Assembly: GCF_040459645.1 (NCBI RefSeq)
Contig: NZ_JARVHQ010000001.1
Coordinates: 62,001-126,000 of the forward strand
Length of the DNA stretch: 64,000 nucleotides
Direction of reading: 5' to 3'
From: Bacillus cereus group sp. RP43
GTDB taxonomy: Bacteria; Bacillota; Bacilli; Bacillales; Bacillaceae_G
Below, piece by piece: positions 27,245 through 35,740 of the stretch (positions are counted from its first letter, which is position 1; every line of letters starts with the position of its first letter). Below the pieces are notes generated by a model. The model did no database searches, was not told where the DNA came from, and saw only the letters and a list, made by a program, of their open reading frames with translations. Position numbers and translations under genes: made by a program.

Positions 27245-27961
27245 ATGAAAATCTTACTTATCATGAAAGAAGCAGAAGAGCGAAGAAAATTAGTTGAGAA
27301 CTTTACTGAAAATATTCGAAATGTAGAATGTTTTGAAGCGGAAACTGGAACAGAATCTTTGCTAATAATGAAAAAACATACACCTGATTTTGTTTTTTTA
27401 AATTCGCAATTAATGGATGGTACTGGTTTTGAATATTCGAGTTTGTTAAGAGAAGTGAATTGTTATACGAAATTTATTTTTATTGGTGAGGATATAGAAG
27501 AGGCAATTACAGCTTTTCGTTTCCAAGCGTTTTATTATTTATTACGACCATTTCGTGAAGAAGATTTACAATTCATTTTATATAAAATCGGAAAAGAACA
27601 AGGTGAGAAAGCAAAGAGTCATTTGCGTAAACTACCGATAGAAGGCCATGAGGGGATTAGATATATTTTCCCAGAAGATATTGTATATGTAAGTAAAAAT
27701 AAGGAAAACAAAACCGTTTCAATTTATACAACAAATAATCATTATATTTCAACATATACACTCCAGGAATTAGAAAATAAACTAAATGCATATGATTTTT
27801 TACGTGTACATAAAAGCTATCTAATTAATATGTCATATGTACAAGAACTTAAACCTTATTATAATGGCACGTATAATTTGTATTTAGATAGGTACGATGA
27901 GCAACCGATTCCAGTAAGTCGCAATTATGTAAAACGACTTCGAAATAAAATTGAACTGTGA
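27245..27961 (+). CDS. LytTR family DNA-binding regulator with degenerate receiver domain
   Basis: A 238-residue regulator. Residues 1-115 have the length and hydrophobic pattern of a response-regulator receiver. However, the acidic pair is replaced (IMKEAEE), the phospho-acceptor Asp is Asn53 (FLNSQLMDG), the Thr/Ser is Gly (FIGED) and the Lys is Arg (LLRPF). Residues about 130-238 are a LytTR DNA-binding domain (EDIVYVSKNKENKTVSIYT, FLRVHKSYLINM, PVSRNYVKRL). The next gene in the same direction is cstA. This mirrors the known pairs in which a LytTR regulator controls a pyruvate transporter (BtsR-BtsT, LytT-PftAB), but no histidine kinase gene is nearby. It probably acts without phosphorylation. 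AGGTGG is the ribosome site. Confidence 0.85.
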   Translation: MKILLIMKEAEERRKLVENFTENIRNVECFEAETGTESLLIMKKHTPDFVFLNSQLMDGTGFEYSSLLREVNCYTKFIFIGEDIEEAITAFRFQAFYYLLRPFREEDLQFILYKIGKEQGEKAKSHLRKLPIEGHEGIRYIFPEDIVYVSKNKENKTVSIYTTNNHYISTYTLQELENKLNAYDFLRVHKSYLINMSYVQELKPYYNGTYNLYLDRYDEQPIPVSRNYVKRLRNKIEL

Positions 27962-28083
27962 CAAGTAATGAGAGAATTTTAACATGATAATCTAGAAATC
28001 CTTCATGATAAGGAGGATTTGAGTAAAGTATTCAGAAAATTTAGTACAATCTCCACTAAGAAGTAGTAATGGGGGGATTGTAT

Positions 28084-30159
28084 GTGAAAACATTGAAGTC
28101 AATTTTACTTTGGGGGATTATTGCAGCGCTAGGAGCATCTGCTTTTGGTGTAATAGCGTTATCGCAAGGTGAGACAATTAATGCTGTATGGCTATTAGTT
28201 GCTGCTGTATCAGTGTATGCGATTGCTTATCGCTTTTATAGTAGATTTATAGCGAGGAAAGTTTTTGGCCTAGATAATAATAGACAAACACCTGCTCATA
28301 CGTTAAATGATGGCAAGGATTATGTTCCGACAAATAAATGGGTTTTATTCGGACATCACTTTGCGGCGATTGCAGGGGCAGGTCCTTTAGTAGGACCGAT
28401 TTTGGCGGCACAGATGGGGTATTTACCTGGGACAATTTGGATTATTGTTGGGGTAGTTATTGCTGGAGCTGTACAGGATTTTGTAATTTTATTTGCTTCA
28501 ATGAGACGTAATGGTAAATCATTAGGAGAAATGATTAAAGATGAGATTGGTCCTGTTACAGGATTGATTGCGATGATTGGTATTTTAGGTATTATGATCA
28601 TTTTATTAGCGGTATTAGCTTTAGTAGTTGTGAAGGCGCTTGTTGGAAGCCCATGGGGAATGTTTACGATCGCAGCAACGATTCCAATTGCTATTTTAAT
28701 GGGAGTTTACATGCGTTACATTAGGCCGGGGCGAGTAGGAGAAGGATCAGTAATCGGTATTGTTCTACTAATCTTATCTCTTATTGGAGGACAATATGTA
28801 GCGGAAAATCCGACACTTGCAAGTATGTTTACTTTTAGTGGTGAGACAATTGCTATTATGCTTATCGTATACGGATTCATTGCATCAGCATTACCAGTTT
28901 GGATGCTTCTTGCGCCACGTGATTATTTAAGTACATTTTTAAAAATAGGGACGATACTTGGATTAGCAATTGGTATTTTAATTGTAGCACCGGATTTAAA
29001 AATGCCAGCAGTTTCTCAGTTTATTGATGGAACAGGTCCTGTTTTCTCAGGGAACTTATTCCCATTCCTATTTATTACAATTGCCTGTGGTGCTGTGTCT
29101 GGATTCCATGCTCTCGTCTCATCAGGTACGACGCCAAAAATGATCGAACAGGAGGGACATGCAAGGCCGATTGGTTATGGAGCAATGTTAATGGAGTCGT
29201 TTGTAGCAGCTATGGCTATGATTGCGGCTTGTGTATTAACACCAGGAACTTATTTTGCGATTAATAGTCCGGCCGCACTGATCGGTACGGATGTAACGCA
29301 GGCAGCTCAAGTTATTTCTTCATGGGGATTTGCTATTACACCAAATGAATTAAAAGACCTTGCTGTTAATGTCGGAGAACAGACCATTTTATCACGTACA
29401 GGTGGTGCACCAACATTAGCAATTGGTATGGCGTATATATTTTCACAAGTAATGGGCGGAACGGCGATGATGGCATTTTGGTACCATTTTGCTATTCTTT
29501 TTGAAGCGCTATTTATTTTAACAACGATTGATGCCGGGACACGCGTAGGACGATTTATGATTCAAGACATTTTAGGTCATGTATATAAGCCGTTTGCGAA
29601 AACAGATTCAACATTAGCAAATGTGATAGCTACAACACTATGTGTACTAGGGTGGGGGTACTTTTTATATCAAGGGGTGGTAGATCCTCTTGGTGGAATT
29701 AATACGCTATGGCCACTTTTCGGTATTGCAAATCAAATGTTGGCGGGGATTGCATTATTACTTGGAACGACAATCTTATTCAAAATGGGGAAAAAGGCAT
29801 ACGTATGGGTAACGCTTATTCCGACTGTAGGATTACTTATTGTAACGATGACAGCTGGTTATCAAAAGTTATTTCATGAAAATCCTAAAATAGGATTTCT
29901 ATCACATGCGAAAGTATTCCAGGGAGCATTAGATGATGGGAAGATATTAGCTCCAGCTAAAAACGTTGCACAAATGAAACAAATTATTTTTAATGACTAT
30001 ATTGATGCGGCACTTTGTGGAATTTTTATGATAGTTGTAATTGCTGTATTAATTTCTGCACTTCGAATTTGGCTTCAAGTATTAAGAAATAAGCCAATGC
30101 CATTAAAAGAGGCGCCATATATTCCTAGAGATGAAAGTGAGTCGAGGAACTATGCTTAA
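28084..30159 (+). CDS. cstA: Carbon starvation protein CstA / pyruvate-peptide transporter family
   Basis: A 691-residue membrane protein with about 16-18 helices, closely similar along its length to E. coli CstA and BtsT, proton symporters for pyruvate and possibly peptides used when carbon is scarce. Diagnostic stretches are GHHFAAIAGAGPLVGPILAA near residue 90, AGAVQDFVILF, GFHALVSSGTTPKM and VDPLGGINTLWPLFGIANQ. I prefer the GTG at 28084, with GGGGGG 8 bases before it; an ATG at 28069 in the same frame lacks a ribosome site. The LytTR regulator gene precedes it and the small YbdD/YjiX gene overlaps its end, the usual cstA arrangement. Confidence 0.9.
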   Translation: MKTLKSILLWGIIAALGASAFGVIALSQGETINAVWLLVAAVSVYAIAYRFYSRFIARKVFGLDNNRQTPAHTLNDGKDYVPTNKWVLFGHHFAAIAGAGPLVGPILAAQMGYLPGTIWIIVGVVIAGAVQDFVILFASMRRNGKSLGEMIKDEIGPVTGLIAMIGILGIMIILLAVLALVVVKALVGSPWGMFTIAATIPIAILMGVYMRYIRPGRVGEGSVIGIVLLILSLIGGQYVAENPTLASMFTFSGETIAIMLIVYGFIASALPVWMLLAPRDYLSTFLKIGTILGLAIGILIVAPDLKMPAVSQFIDGTGPVFSGNLFPFLFITIACGAVSGFHALVSSGTTPKMIEQEGHARPIGYGAMLMESFVAAMAMIAACVLTPGTYFAINSPAALIGTDVTQAAQVISSWGFAITPNELKDLAVNVGEQTILSRTGGAPTLAIGMAYIFSQVMGGTAMMAFWYHFAILFEALFILTTIDAGTRVGRFMIQDILGHVYKPFAKTDSTLANVIATTLCVLGWGYFLYQGVVDPLGGINTLWPLFGIANQMLAGIALLLGTTILFKMGKKAYVWVTLIPTVGLLIVTMTAGYQKLFHENPKIGFLSHAKVFQGALDDGKILAPAKNVAQMKQIIFNDYIDAALCGIFMIVVIAVLISALRIWLQVLRNKPMPLKEAPYIPRDESESRNYA

Positions 30160-30355
30160 AAGTTTACGGGACGTATGGGGAAAGAGAAAGCAATTTATTA
30201 GTTTACTTGTCGGAGTTCCAAGTTATGAAACGTATGTAAATCATATGAAAGTGCATCATCCAGAAGAGAAAATTCTATGTCAAAAGCAATTTTTTGCGGA
30301 GGCACAAGAAGCTAGATTTAATGCAAAAGACGGAAAGATATCACGATGTTGTTAA
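30152..30355 (+). CDS. YbdD/YjiX family small protein
   Basis: A 67-residue protein of the YbdD/YjiX family (DUF466), almost always encoded right after cstA-type transporters. It contains the typical PSYETYVNHMKVHHPEEKIL centre and ends in a Cys-Cys pair. The ATG at 30152 overlaps the cstA stop by 8 bp, which indicates translational coupling; GAGG lies before it. The role is not settled: the link to the transporter is by constant neighbourhood. A terminator follows within 5 bp. Confidence 0.85.
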   Translation: MLKSLRDVWGKRKQFISLLVGVPSYETYVNHMKVHHPEEKILCQKQFFAEAQEARFNAKDGKISRCC

Positions 30356-30358
30356 GGG

Positions 30359-30386
30359 AGGAGACGAAATTTCGTCTCCTTTTTTA
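30359..30386 (+). terminator. Terminator of the cstA-ybdD operon
   Basis: A perfect palindrome with 10-nt arms, GGAGACGAAA / TTTCGTCTCC (30360-30379), followed by six T. The T-run is also the edge of the parS palindrome. Confidence 0.85.
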
Positions 30387-30422
30387 TTTTACTGTTCCAC
30401 GTGGAACAGTAAAATAAAAAAG
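30379..30422. promoter_or_regulatory. parS: parS centromere site inside a 44-bp perfect palindrome
   Basis: The core TGTTCCACGTGGAACA (30393-30408) fits the ParB (Spo0J) binding consensus TGTTnCACGTGnAACA in both halves. It is the centre of a perfect palindrome with 22-nt arms. parS sites load ParB for origin segregation and SMC loading and cluster around the replication origin, so the window should lie in the origin-proximal part of the chromosome. It sits between the cstA-ybdD terminator and the diguanylate cyclase gene. Confidence 0.88.
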
Positions 30423-30502
30423 ATTGGGAATTATAGGGATTTCGTAATACAATAGCATATAGAAAGGGATAGATGGAAAAGAAAAAGTAGGGAGATTATT
30501 TT

Positions 30503-31558
30503 ATGTTCAGAGATTTATTTGTAAATATGACAATCATTCTTTCCTTTATCTTTGTGGGTGCTCAGCTTTTAAGAGATAAGCCATTAAAAGAAGGATTCTC
30601 TTTTTGGCAGAAATGTTTGGTCGGTATTTTAACTGGAATATTGAGTATATTGTTGATGCATTTTGGTGTGCATATTGAAGATATTATGTTGGATTTACGT
30701 TATTTGGCTGTTGTTTTGGCAATTATAATTGGTGGCCCAATAGCTAGTAGTATAACCGTTATGATTATTTTAATAACGCGGGTATTATTTACTGATTATT
30801 CTTTAGCCTCTGAATTGGCTTGCTATACTATCGTGGCAATAGGGATTGGCGTTACCCTCATTTGGCGGATGAAGATTTCTATATTTACAAAATGGATATG
30901 GTTTAATGTATACAGTTTATCTATTTTAATACTACCACTTTATATTTTATTTAAGGATCTATATGTAGTGGCATTATATTTAGTTTGTTGTATTGTAGCG
31001 GCATACATCACATTTGTAAGTGTAAGTTACGTATTGCAATCGAATGAATTATTTCAAAAGATGAAGCATTATGCAACGATAGATGCATTAACGAATCTAG
31101 GAAATGTAAGGCAGTTTGATTTAGAGATGAATCGCTATATTGGTAACAAGTATATGAAAAATGATTCACTTTGTTTATTACTTATCGATATTGATCACTT
31201 TAAGTATGTAAATGATACGTACGGTCATCCTGCTGGAGATGAAGTGTTAAAACAAGTAGGACGTATTTTGTTCGAGAATGCACCATTCCAAAATTTAGTC
31301 TTTCGAAAAGGTGGCGAAGAGTTTGCTCTGTTGTTACCAAAAAAGGGATTAGCATTTGGAACTCGTATAGGGGAACAAATTCGACTAGCTGTTGAAAAGC
31401 ATTCATTCCAACTGCAAAATGGGGAAAAAATTAAAATTACAGTTTCTGTGGGGCTTTCAGAGTATAAAAAATCACCTGAGCAATTTATTCAATCAGCGGA
31501 TGATGCGTTATATTATTCAAAAAGAAATGGTAGAAACAAGGTTAGTTCAGCATCATAG
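30503..31558 (+). CDS. Diguanylate cyclase, 5TM-LYT sensor plus GGDEF domain
   Basis: A 351-residue membrane protein. Residues 1-185 form about six helices of the LytS-like 5TM receptor type (LRYLAVVLAIIIGGPIAS). Residues about 195-350 form a GGDEF domain with DALTNLGN, LLIDIDHFKYVNDTYGHPAG and the active-site loop RKGGEEFALLLP. The GGEEF motif and the metal-binding Asp are present, so it should make cyclic di-GMP from two GTP. The inhibitory RxxD site, normally five residues before GGEEF, is absent, so product inhibition there is unlikely. It appears monocistronic, with GGGAG as ribosome site, and ends at a long terminator hairpin. Confidence 0.9.
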   Translation: MFRDLFVNMTIILSFIFVGAQLLRDKPLKEGFSFWQKCLVGILTGILSILLMHFGVHIEDIMLDLRYLAVVLAIIIGGPIASSITVMIILITRVLFTDYSLASELACYTIVAIGIGVTLIWRMKISIFTKWIWFNVYSLSILILPLYILFKDLYVVALYLVCCIVAAYITFVSVSYVLQSNELFQKMKHYATIDALTNLGNVRQFDLEMNRYIGNKYMKNDSLCLLLIDIDHFKYVNDTYGHPAGDEVLKQVGRILFENAPFQNLVFRKGGEEFALLLPKKGLAFGTRIGEQIRLAVEKHSFQLQNGEKIKITVSVGLSEYKKSPEQFIQSADDALYYSKRNGRNKVSSAS

Positions 31559-31576
31559 GAATTAGGGGAGTAATTT

Positions 31577-31631
31577 AAAACATATTAAAACCGACAGAAC
31601 AATAAATGTTCTGTCGGTTTTAATATGTTTT
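31577..31631. terminator. Long bidirectional hairpin between the GGDEF gene and pdxK
   Basis: Arms of 25 nt (31577-31601 and 31607-31631) are perfectly complementary, with a 5-nt loop. The core is CCGACAGAACA / TGTTCTGTCGG, with A-runs and T-runs inside the stem ends. Confidence 0.85.
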
Positions 31632-31658
31632 TAAATTTATGAATAAAAAAGCTTTATG

Positions 31659-32483
31659 TTAGACAAGTTCTTTCGGTGCAACGAATTTGCGGTATGCACC
31701 GTGATGTGTTGGTCCTACATATTCGTTAATCTTAAATGAATGACGAATTGCAGCTGTGATGAATTCTTTCGCAGTTTTTACCGCTTCTTTCACAGTTTTT
31801 CCTTTTGCAAGTTCTGCTGTAATTGCAGCAGAATATGTACAACCTGCACCGTGTGTATTTGTCGTATCAATCTTTTCTGATTCTAGAAGATCGAATGTTG
31901 CTCCGTCATATAATACATCAATAGCAGTTTCTGTGCCTAGTTTGCTACCACCTTTAATTAGTACGTATTTAGCACCTAAAGCGTGGATTTTTTTTGCAGC
32001 TTCTTTCATGTCCTCAAGAGAATTAATTTTTACACCACTTAATTGATATGCTTCAAATAAGTTTGGCGTCACAACTAATGCCTTTGGAACAAGAACGTCA
32101 CGTAAGCAGTCATTTGTTTCAGGATGTAATGCTTCATCCGCTCCTTTACATACCATAACAGGGTCAACTACTACGTTTTTGAAATTGTGCTTTTCAATTG
32201 TTTCCGCAACCATTTCAATAATCTCTACGGATCCAAGCATACCCGTTTTTAAAGCATCTACGCCAACGCCCTCAATTGTTGTTTCTAATTGTGGTTTTAA
32301 TGTAGAAGCCGCGATTGGGAATACGTTATGTGCCCAACCGTTATGTGGGTCCATTGTTACGATTGTCGTAAGAGATGTCATGCCATATACGCCAAGTTCT
32401 TGGAATGTTTTTAAGTCTGCTTGTATACCAGCACCGCCACTTGTGTCAGAACCAGCGATTGTAAGTGCTTTATTTAATGTCAT
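31659..32483 (-). CDS. pdxK: Pyridoxine/pyridoxal/pyridoxamine kinase (ThiD-like ribokinase fold)
   Basis: A 274-residue kinase of the ThiD/PdxK branch of the ribokinase family, phosphorylating vitamin B6 vitamers in pyridoxal phosphate salvage. It opens with KALTIAGSDTSGGAGIQADLK; VVDPVMVCKGADEAL and the anion-hole/catalytic segment NTHGAGCTYSAAITAELAKG follow near residue 210. The Cys in GAGC is the one used by the B. subtilis PdxK. The gene lies in the same broad neighbourhood as ung, as pdxK (ywdB) does in B. subtilis, which favours PdxK over ThiD. ThiD activity cannot be excluded. A promoter TTTGTA-17 bp-TATAAT lies just upstream. Confidence 0.85.
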   Translation of the reverse strand: MTLNKALTIAGSDTSGGAGIQADLKTFQELGVYGMTSLTTIVTMDPHNGWAHNVFPIAASTLKPQLETTIEGVGVDALKTGMLGSVEIIEMVAETIEKHNFKNVVVDPVMVCKGADEALHPETNDCLRDVLVPKALVVTPNLFEAYQLSGVKINSLEDMKEAAKKIHALGAKYVLIKGGSKLGTETAIDVLYDGATFDLLESEKIDTTNTHGAGCTYSAAITAELAKGKTVKEAVKTAKEFITAAIRHSFKINEYVGPTHHGAYRKFVAPKELV

Positions 32484-32528
32484 TATGAAAACCCCCTCAA
32501 GTGATATAATGAAAACTATGTTTTCACT

Positions 32529-32557
32529 ATTATATCAATGTTACGAATAAGTACAAA
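32529..32557 (-). promoter_or_regulatory. Sigma-A promoter of pdxK
   Basis: On the minus strand TTTGTA (32552-32557), 17-bp spacer, TATAAT (32529-32534). Confidence 0.55.
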
Positions 32558-32617
32558 GTGAAAAGTAGATGATTTATTTTAGGAACTATTTAAAATCTTG
32601 TATGTAGGAGACGAATT

Positions 32618-34189
32618 ATGTTTCAAGAGAATCGTACAAATGAATTAGTTATATTAAAAGAGATTGCAGAAACGTTGAACACCTCAAATGATACATATCA
32701 TGTCCTTCAAGCTGTGTTGGAAAAGCTATTGAATGTAACTGGTTTAACGACAGGGTGGATTTTCCTTGCGGATAAAAATGGTAGGTATACAAAATTAATT
32801 GATTACCAATTACCAGAGGGATTGAGATTCGAAAATAAACGACCGATGTGTGAGGGGAATTGTTGGTGCTTACATCGCTTTGTGGAAGGAAAACTAGAGC
32901 GAGCGGTTAATATTATTGAATGTAAGAGAATTAATAATGCGATTGAATATAACTGGGGAGATACAGAAGGAATTGTGCATCATGCGACAGTACCGCTAAA
33001 AGCGGGAGAAGATGAATTCGGCGTATTAAATGTGGCTAGCCCAGGTAAAACGCATTTTTCTGAAGAAGAATTAGTACTATTACAATCAGTTGCCTTTCAA
33101 ATTGGAACAGCGTTAAAGCGTACGAAATTATATGAAAATGAAAAGAGAAGAGCTCATTATTATGTAAAGTTAGAACGTTTTATTCAAGCTTTAAGGACAA
33201 TTCATAAATTTAATGCATTGCCTGAGGAGATTGTAAAGCAAATAGGGAGCTTGTTTCTATGGGAGCAAGTCGTATTCTTTAGTAGAGAAGAAAATGAACT
33301 TGTCGTAAGGGCCGCATATAAGACAGATGAACTACAAGAGGATTTGAAATCGGCAGCACAGGAAGCGTTGGAAAAAGAAGAGTCTGTCTTGTTGAAGCGT
33401 CAGGTTGGTAATATAGAGCATCCCAATAGGGCAGTTATCGCTATTCCGATACATATTCAAGATCATATATTTGGAGTATTAAGTGTAAGTTCTAATAATG
33501 GAGAATTTGATATAAATACGATAGATGTAGTACAAGCGTTAGCAAATCATATTTCATTAATGATAGAGAACTTAAGATTAAATGAAAAACGCCGCGAACT
33601 TGTACGAATGGAAGAGCGTAATCGTTTAGCTAGAGATTTACATGATTCTGTTTCACAAAAGTTGTTTTCATTAACGTTTATGACGAAAGGTGCTGAAGCT
33701 GTCTTAAAGGGTCAAAATGAAAAGGTAGATCATTCTTTGTATGAGATGCGTGAATTAGCACAAGGTGCCTTAAAAGAAATGAGGACATTAATTTGGCAGC
33801 TCCGTCCGGCTGGATTAGAGAAAGGGTTATTACCAGCTTTAAAGCAGTATGGTGAAAGTTTAGGATTGAAAATTCGGGAGCAAGTTACAGGTGTGCGTGA
33901 TTTGCCGCGTGTAGTAGAAGAAGCGCTATGGCGAATTGGACAAGAAGCTTTAAATAACGTAAGTAAGCATGCGAATGTAAGAGAAGCGACGATTTATTTC
34001 AAAGTGACGGAGAAAAATGTATCATTAGAAATAGTCGATCAAGGAAATGGGTTTGTAGAAAAGGATATAAAAGAGAAGAAATCACTTGGTATGACTACGA
34101 TGCGTGAAAGAGTAGAATTAGTTGGTGGAACAATTAAAATTGTAAGTAGCAAGAAACGAACGAGTGTAAAAGTAAATGTACCATTATGA
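32618..34189 (+). CDS. GAF domain sensor histidine kinase (NarL-partner type)
   Basis: A 523-residue soluble kinase. Two GAF domains occupy about residues 20-170 and 185-325. The HisKA_3 phospho-acceptor motif is LARDLHDSVSQKLFSLTF with His at residue 342. The HATPase part has EALNNVSKHAN, VDQGNGF and LGMTTMRERV. No membrane helix is present, so it senses something in the cytoplasm. The CEGNCWC stretch in the first GAF domain has two closely spaced Cys that could bind a metal or a redox cofactor. The response regulator gene follows after 20 bp. It is most like the YhcY/YhcZ systems of Bacillus; the signal is unknown. Confidence 0.88.
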   Translation: MFQENRTNELVILKEIAETLNTSNDTYHVLQAVLEKLLNVTGLTTGWIFLADKNGRYTKLIDYQLPEGLRFENKRPMCEGNCWCLHRFVEGKLERAVNIIECKRINNAIEYNWGDTEGIVHHATVPLKAGEDEFGVLNVASPGKTHFSEEELVLLQSVAFQIGTALKRTKLYENEKRRAHYYVKLERFIQALRTIHKFNALPEEIVKQIGSLFLWEQVVFFSREENELVVRAAYKTDELQEDLKSAAQEALEKEESVLLKRQVGNIEHPNRAVIAIPIHIQDHIFGVLSVSSNNGEFDINTIDVVQALANHISLMIENLRLNEKRRELVRMEERNRLARDLHDSVSQKLFSLTFMTKGAEAVLKGQNEKVDHSLYEMRELAQGALKEMRTLIWQLRPAGLEKGLLPALKQYGESLGLKIREQVTGVRDLPRVVEEALWRIGQEALNNVSKHANVREATIYFKVTEKNVSLEIVDQGNGFVEKDIKEKKSLGMTTMRERVELVGGTIKIVSSKKRTSVKVNVPL

Positions 34190-34209
34190 TGTGAAAATGA
34201 GGGAAGTTT

Positions 34210-34857
34210 GTGAAAATAAAAGTATTGTTAGTTGATGATCATACAGTTGTTTTAAAAGGATTGGCATTTTTTCTAAGCACACAGGAAGATTTTGAATTAG
34301 TTGGGGAAGCAAACAATGGGAAAGAAGCGTTGGTGAAAGTAGGCGAAACAAGTCCAGATGTCGTATTAATGGATTTATATATGCCTGAGATGGATGGAAT
34401 TGAGGCAACAGCTTGTATTAAAAAAGAATATCCAAACGTGAAAGTAATTGTATTAACTAGTTTTTCTGACCAAGCTCATGTATTGCCGGCACTAAAAGCT
34501 GGGGCGAGTGGTTATATTTTAAAAGATATAGAACCAGATCAGCTTGTTGAAGCTATTCGAAGCGCGTATAAAGGTAATATTCAACTACATCCAGATATAG
34601 CAAATGCCCTTCTTTCTCAAACATTACCACAGGAAGAGAAAGAAGAAGAACCTTCAGTTCAAGTGGATGTGTTAACAGCGAGAGAAAATGAAGTACTGCA
34701 GCTATTGGCGAAAGGGATGAGTAATAAAGAAATTGCTTCTGTTTTAGTTATTACAGAAAAAACGGTAAAAGCTCATATGAGTAGTATTTTGAGTAAGTTA
34801 CATTTATCCGATCGCACACAAGCAGCATTATATGCGGTGAAAAATGGAATTGTATAA
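34210..34857 (+). CDS. NarL/FixJ family response regulator
   Basis: A 215-residue regulator with an intact receiver: acidic pair Asp9-Asp10 (LLVDDHTVV), phospho-acceptor Asp55 (VVLMDLYMPEMDG), Thr in VLTSFSD and Lys in YILKDIEPD. The C-terminal LuxR-type helix-turn-helix is LTARENEVLQLLAKGMSNKEI near residues 155-205. The start is a GTG preceded by GAGGGAAG. It is the partner of the kinase just upstream. The azoreductase gene 190 bp downstream may be a target, as a kinase-regulator-azoreductase order occurs in other bacilli, but a terminator stands between them. Confidence 0.9.
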   Translation: MKIKVLLVDDHTVVLKGLAFFLSTQEDFELVGEANNGKEALVKVGETSPDVVLMDLYMPEMDGIEATACIKKEYPNVKVIVLTSFSDQAHVLPALKAGASGYILKDIEPDQLVEAIRSAYKGNIQLHPDIANALLSQTLPQEEKEEEPSVQVDVLTARENEVLQLLAKGMSNKEIASVLVITEKTVKAHMSSILSKLHLSDRTQAALYAVKNGIV

Positions 34858-34876
34858 GACGAAAGTCGTAAGACCT

Positions 34877-34906
34877 AGTTCGCCTTTAGAAGGTGGACTT
34901 TTTTTA
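34877..34906 (+). terminator. Terminator of the two-component operon
   Basis: AGTTCGCCTT (34877-34886) pairs with AAGGTGGACT (34890-34899) through two G-U pairs; seven T follow. Confidence 0.75.
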
Positions 34907-35050
34907 TGGAAAAATACGTCTATGTGAGGACGAAATTGTCTTGATATAAAGATAAAATGTATTTGTAAGCAACAACAATTACAAGGGAGTACCCTTTTTT
35001 CGTAAGTAATATATAACAACATAAGAGTGAGTAGTAGGAGGAAAAGAATC

Positions 35051-35677
35051 ATGGCAACAGTTTTATTTGTAAAAGCAAACAACCGCCCAGCGGAACAAGC
35101 AGTAAGTGTGAGATTATACGAGGCATTTTTAGCAAACTATAAAGAAGCACATCCAAATGATACAGTAGTAGAACTTGATTTATATAAAGAAGAATTACCA
35201 TATGTAGGCGTAGATATGATTAATGGTACATTCAAAGCAGGTAGAGGATTTGATTTAACAGAAGAAGAAGCAAAAGTGGTAGCAGTTGCTGATAAGTATT
35301 TAAATCAATTTCTAGAAGCTGATAAAGTAGTTTTCGGTTTCCCATTATGGAACTTAACGATTCCAGCCGTATTACACACGTATATTGATTATTTAAACCG
35401 TGCTGGTAAAACGTTTAAATATACACCAGAGGGTCCAGTTGGGCTTATTGGAGATAAGAAGATTGCGTTATTAAATGCACGCGGCGGCGTATATTCTGAA
35501 GGACCAGCAGCTGAAATGGAAATGGCTGTTAAATACGTAGCAAGCATGATGGGCTTCTTCGGCGCAACAAACATGAAAACAGTAGTTATCGAAGGACATA
35601 ACCAATTCCCAGATAAAGCAGAAGAAATCATTACAGCAGGTCTTGAAGAAGCGGCTAAAGTAGCAAGTAAATTTTAA
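35051..35677 (+). CDS. azoR: FMN-dependent NADH-azoreductase (AzoR family)
   Basis: A 208-residue flavodoxin-like reductase that uses FMN and NADH to reduce azo compounds and quinones; the natural role is probably detoxification of quinones and electrophiles. Family features are the FMN phosphate loop region FVKANNRPAEQAVS, FGFPLWNLTIPAVLHTYIDY near residue 100 and LLNARGGVYSEGP near 145. I use the ATG at 35051, because AGGAGG lies 9 bases before it and the protein then starts MATVLFV like its relatives; a frame extending to 35027 adds residues that do not belong. It has its own terminator. Confidence 0.9.
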   Translation: MATVLFVKANNRPAEQAVSVRLYEAFLANYKEAHPNDTVVELDLYKEELPYVGVDMINGTFKAGRGFDLTEEEAKVVAVADKYLNQFLEADKVVFGFPLWNLTIPAVLHTYIDYLNRAGKTFKYTPEGPVGLIGDKKIALLNARGGVYSEGPAAEMEMAVKYVASMMGFFGATNMKTVVIEGHNQFPDKAEEIITAGLEEAAKVASKF

Positions 35678-35698
35678 TTAAAAATATAATCGTCACTC

Positions 35699-35740
35699 AA
35701 AGAAACAGCATTAACGCTTAAACGTTAATGCTGTTTCTTT
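35699..35740. terminator. Bidirectional terminator between azoR and the YeiL-like gene
   Basis: Perfect 18-nt arms (35699-35716 and 35723-35740), loop CTTAAA, with A/T ends on both sides. Confidence 0.85.

Noticed and set aside
32505..32510. Plus-strand TATAAT before the GAF kinase gene
   Set aside because: No -35 at the right distance; it lies face to face with the better pdxK promoter and is probably part of an A/T-rich inverted repeat.
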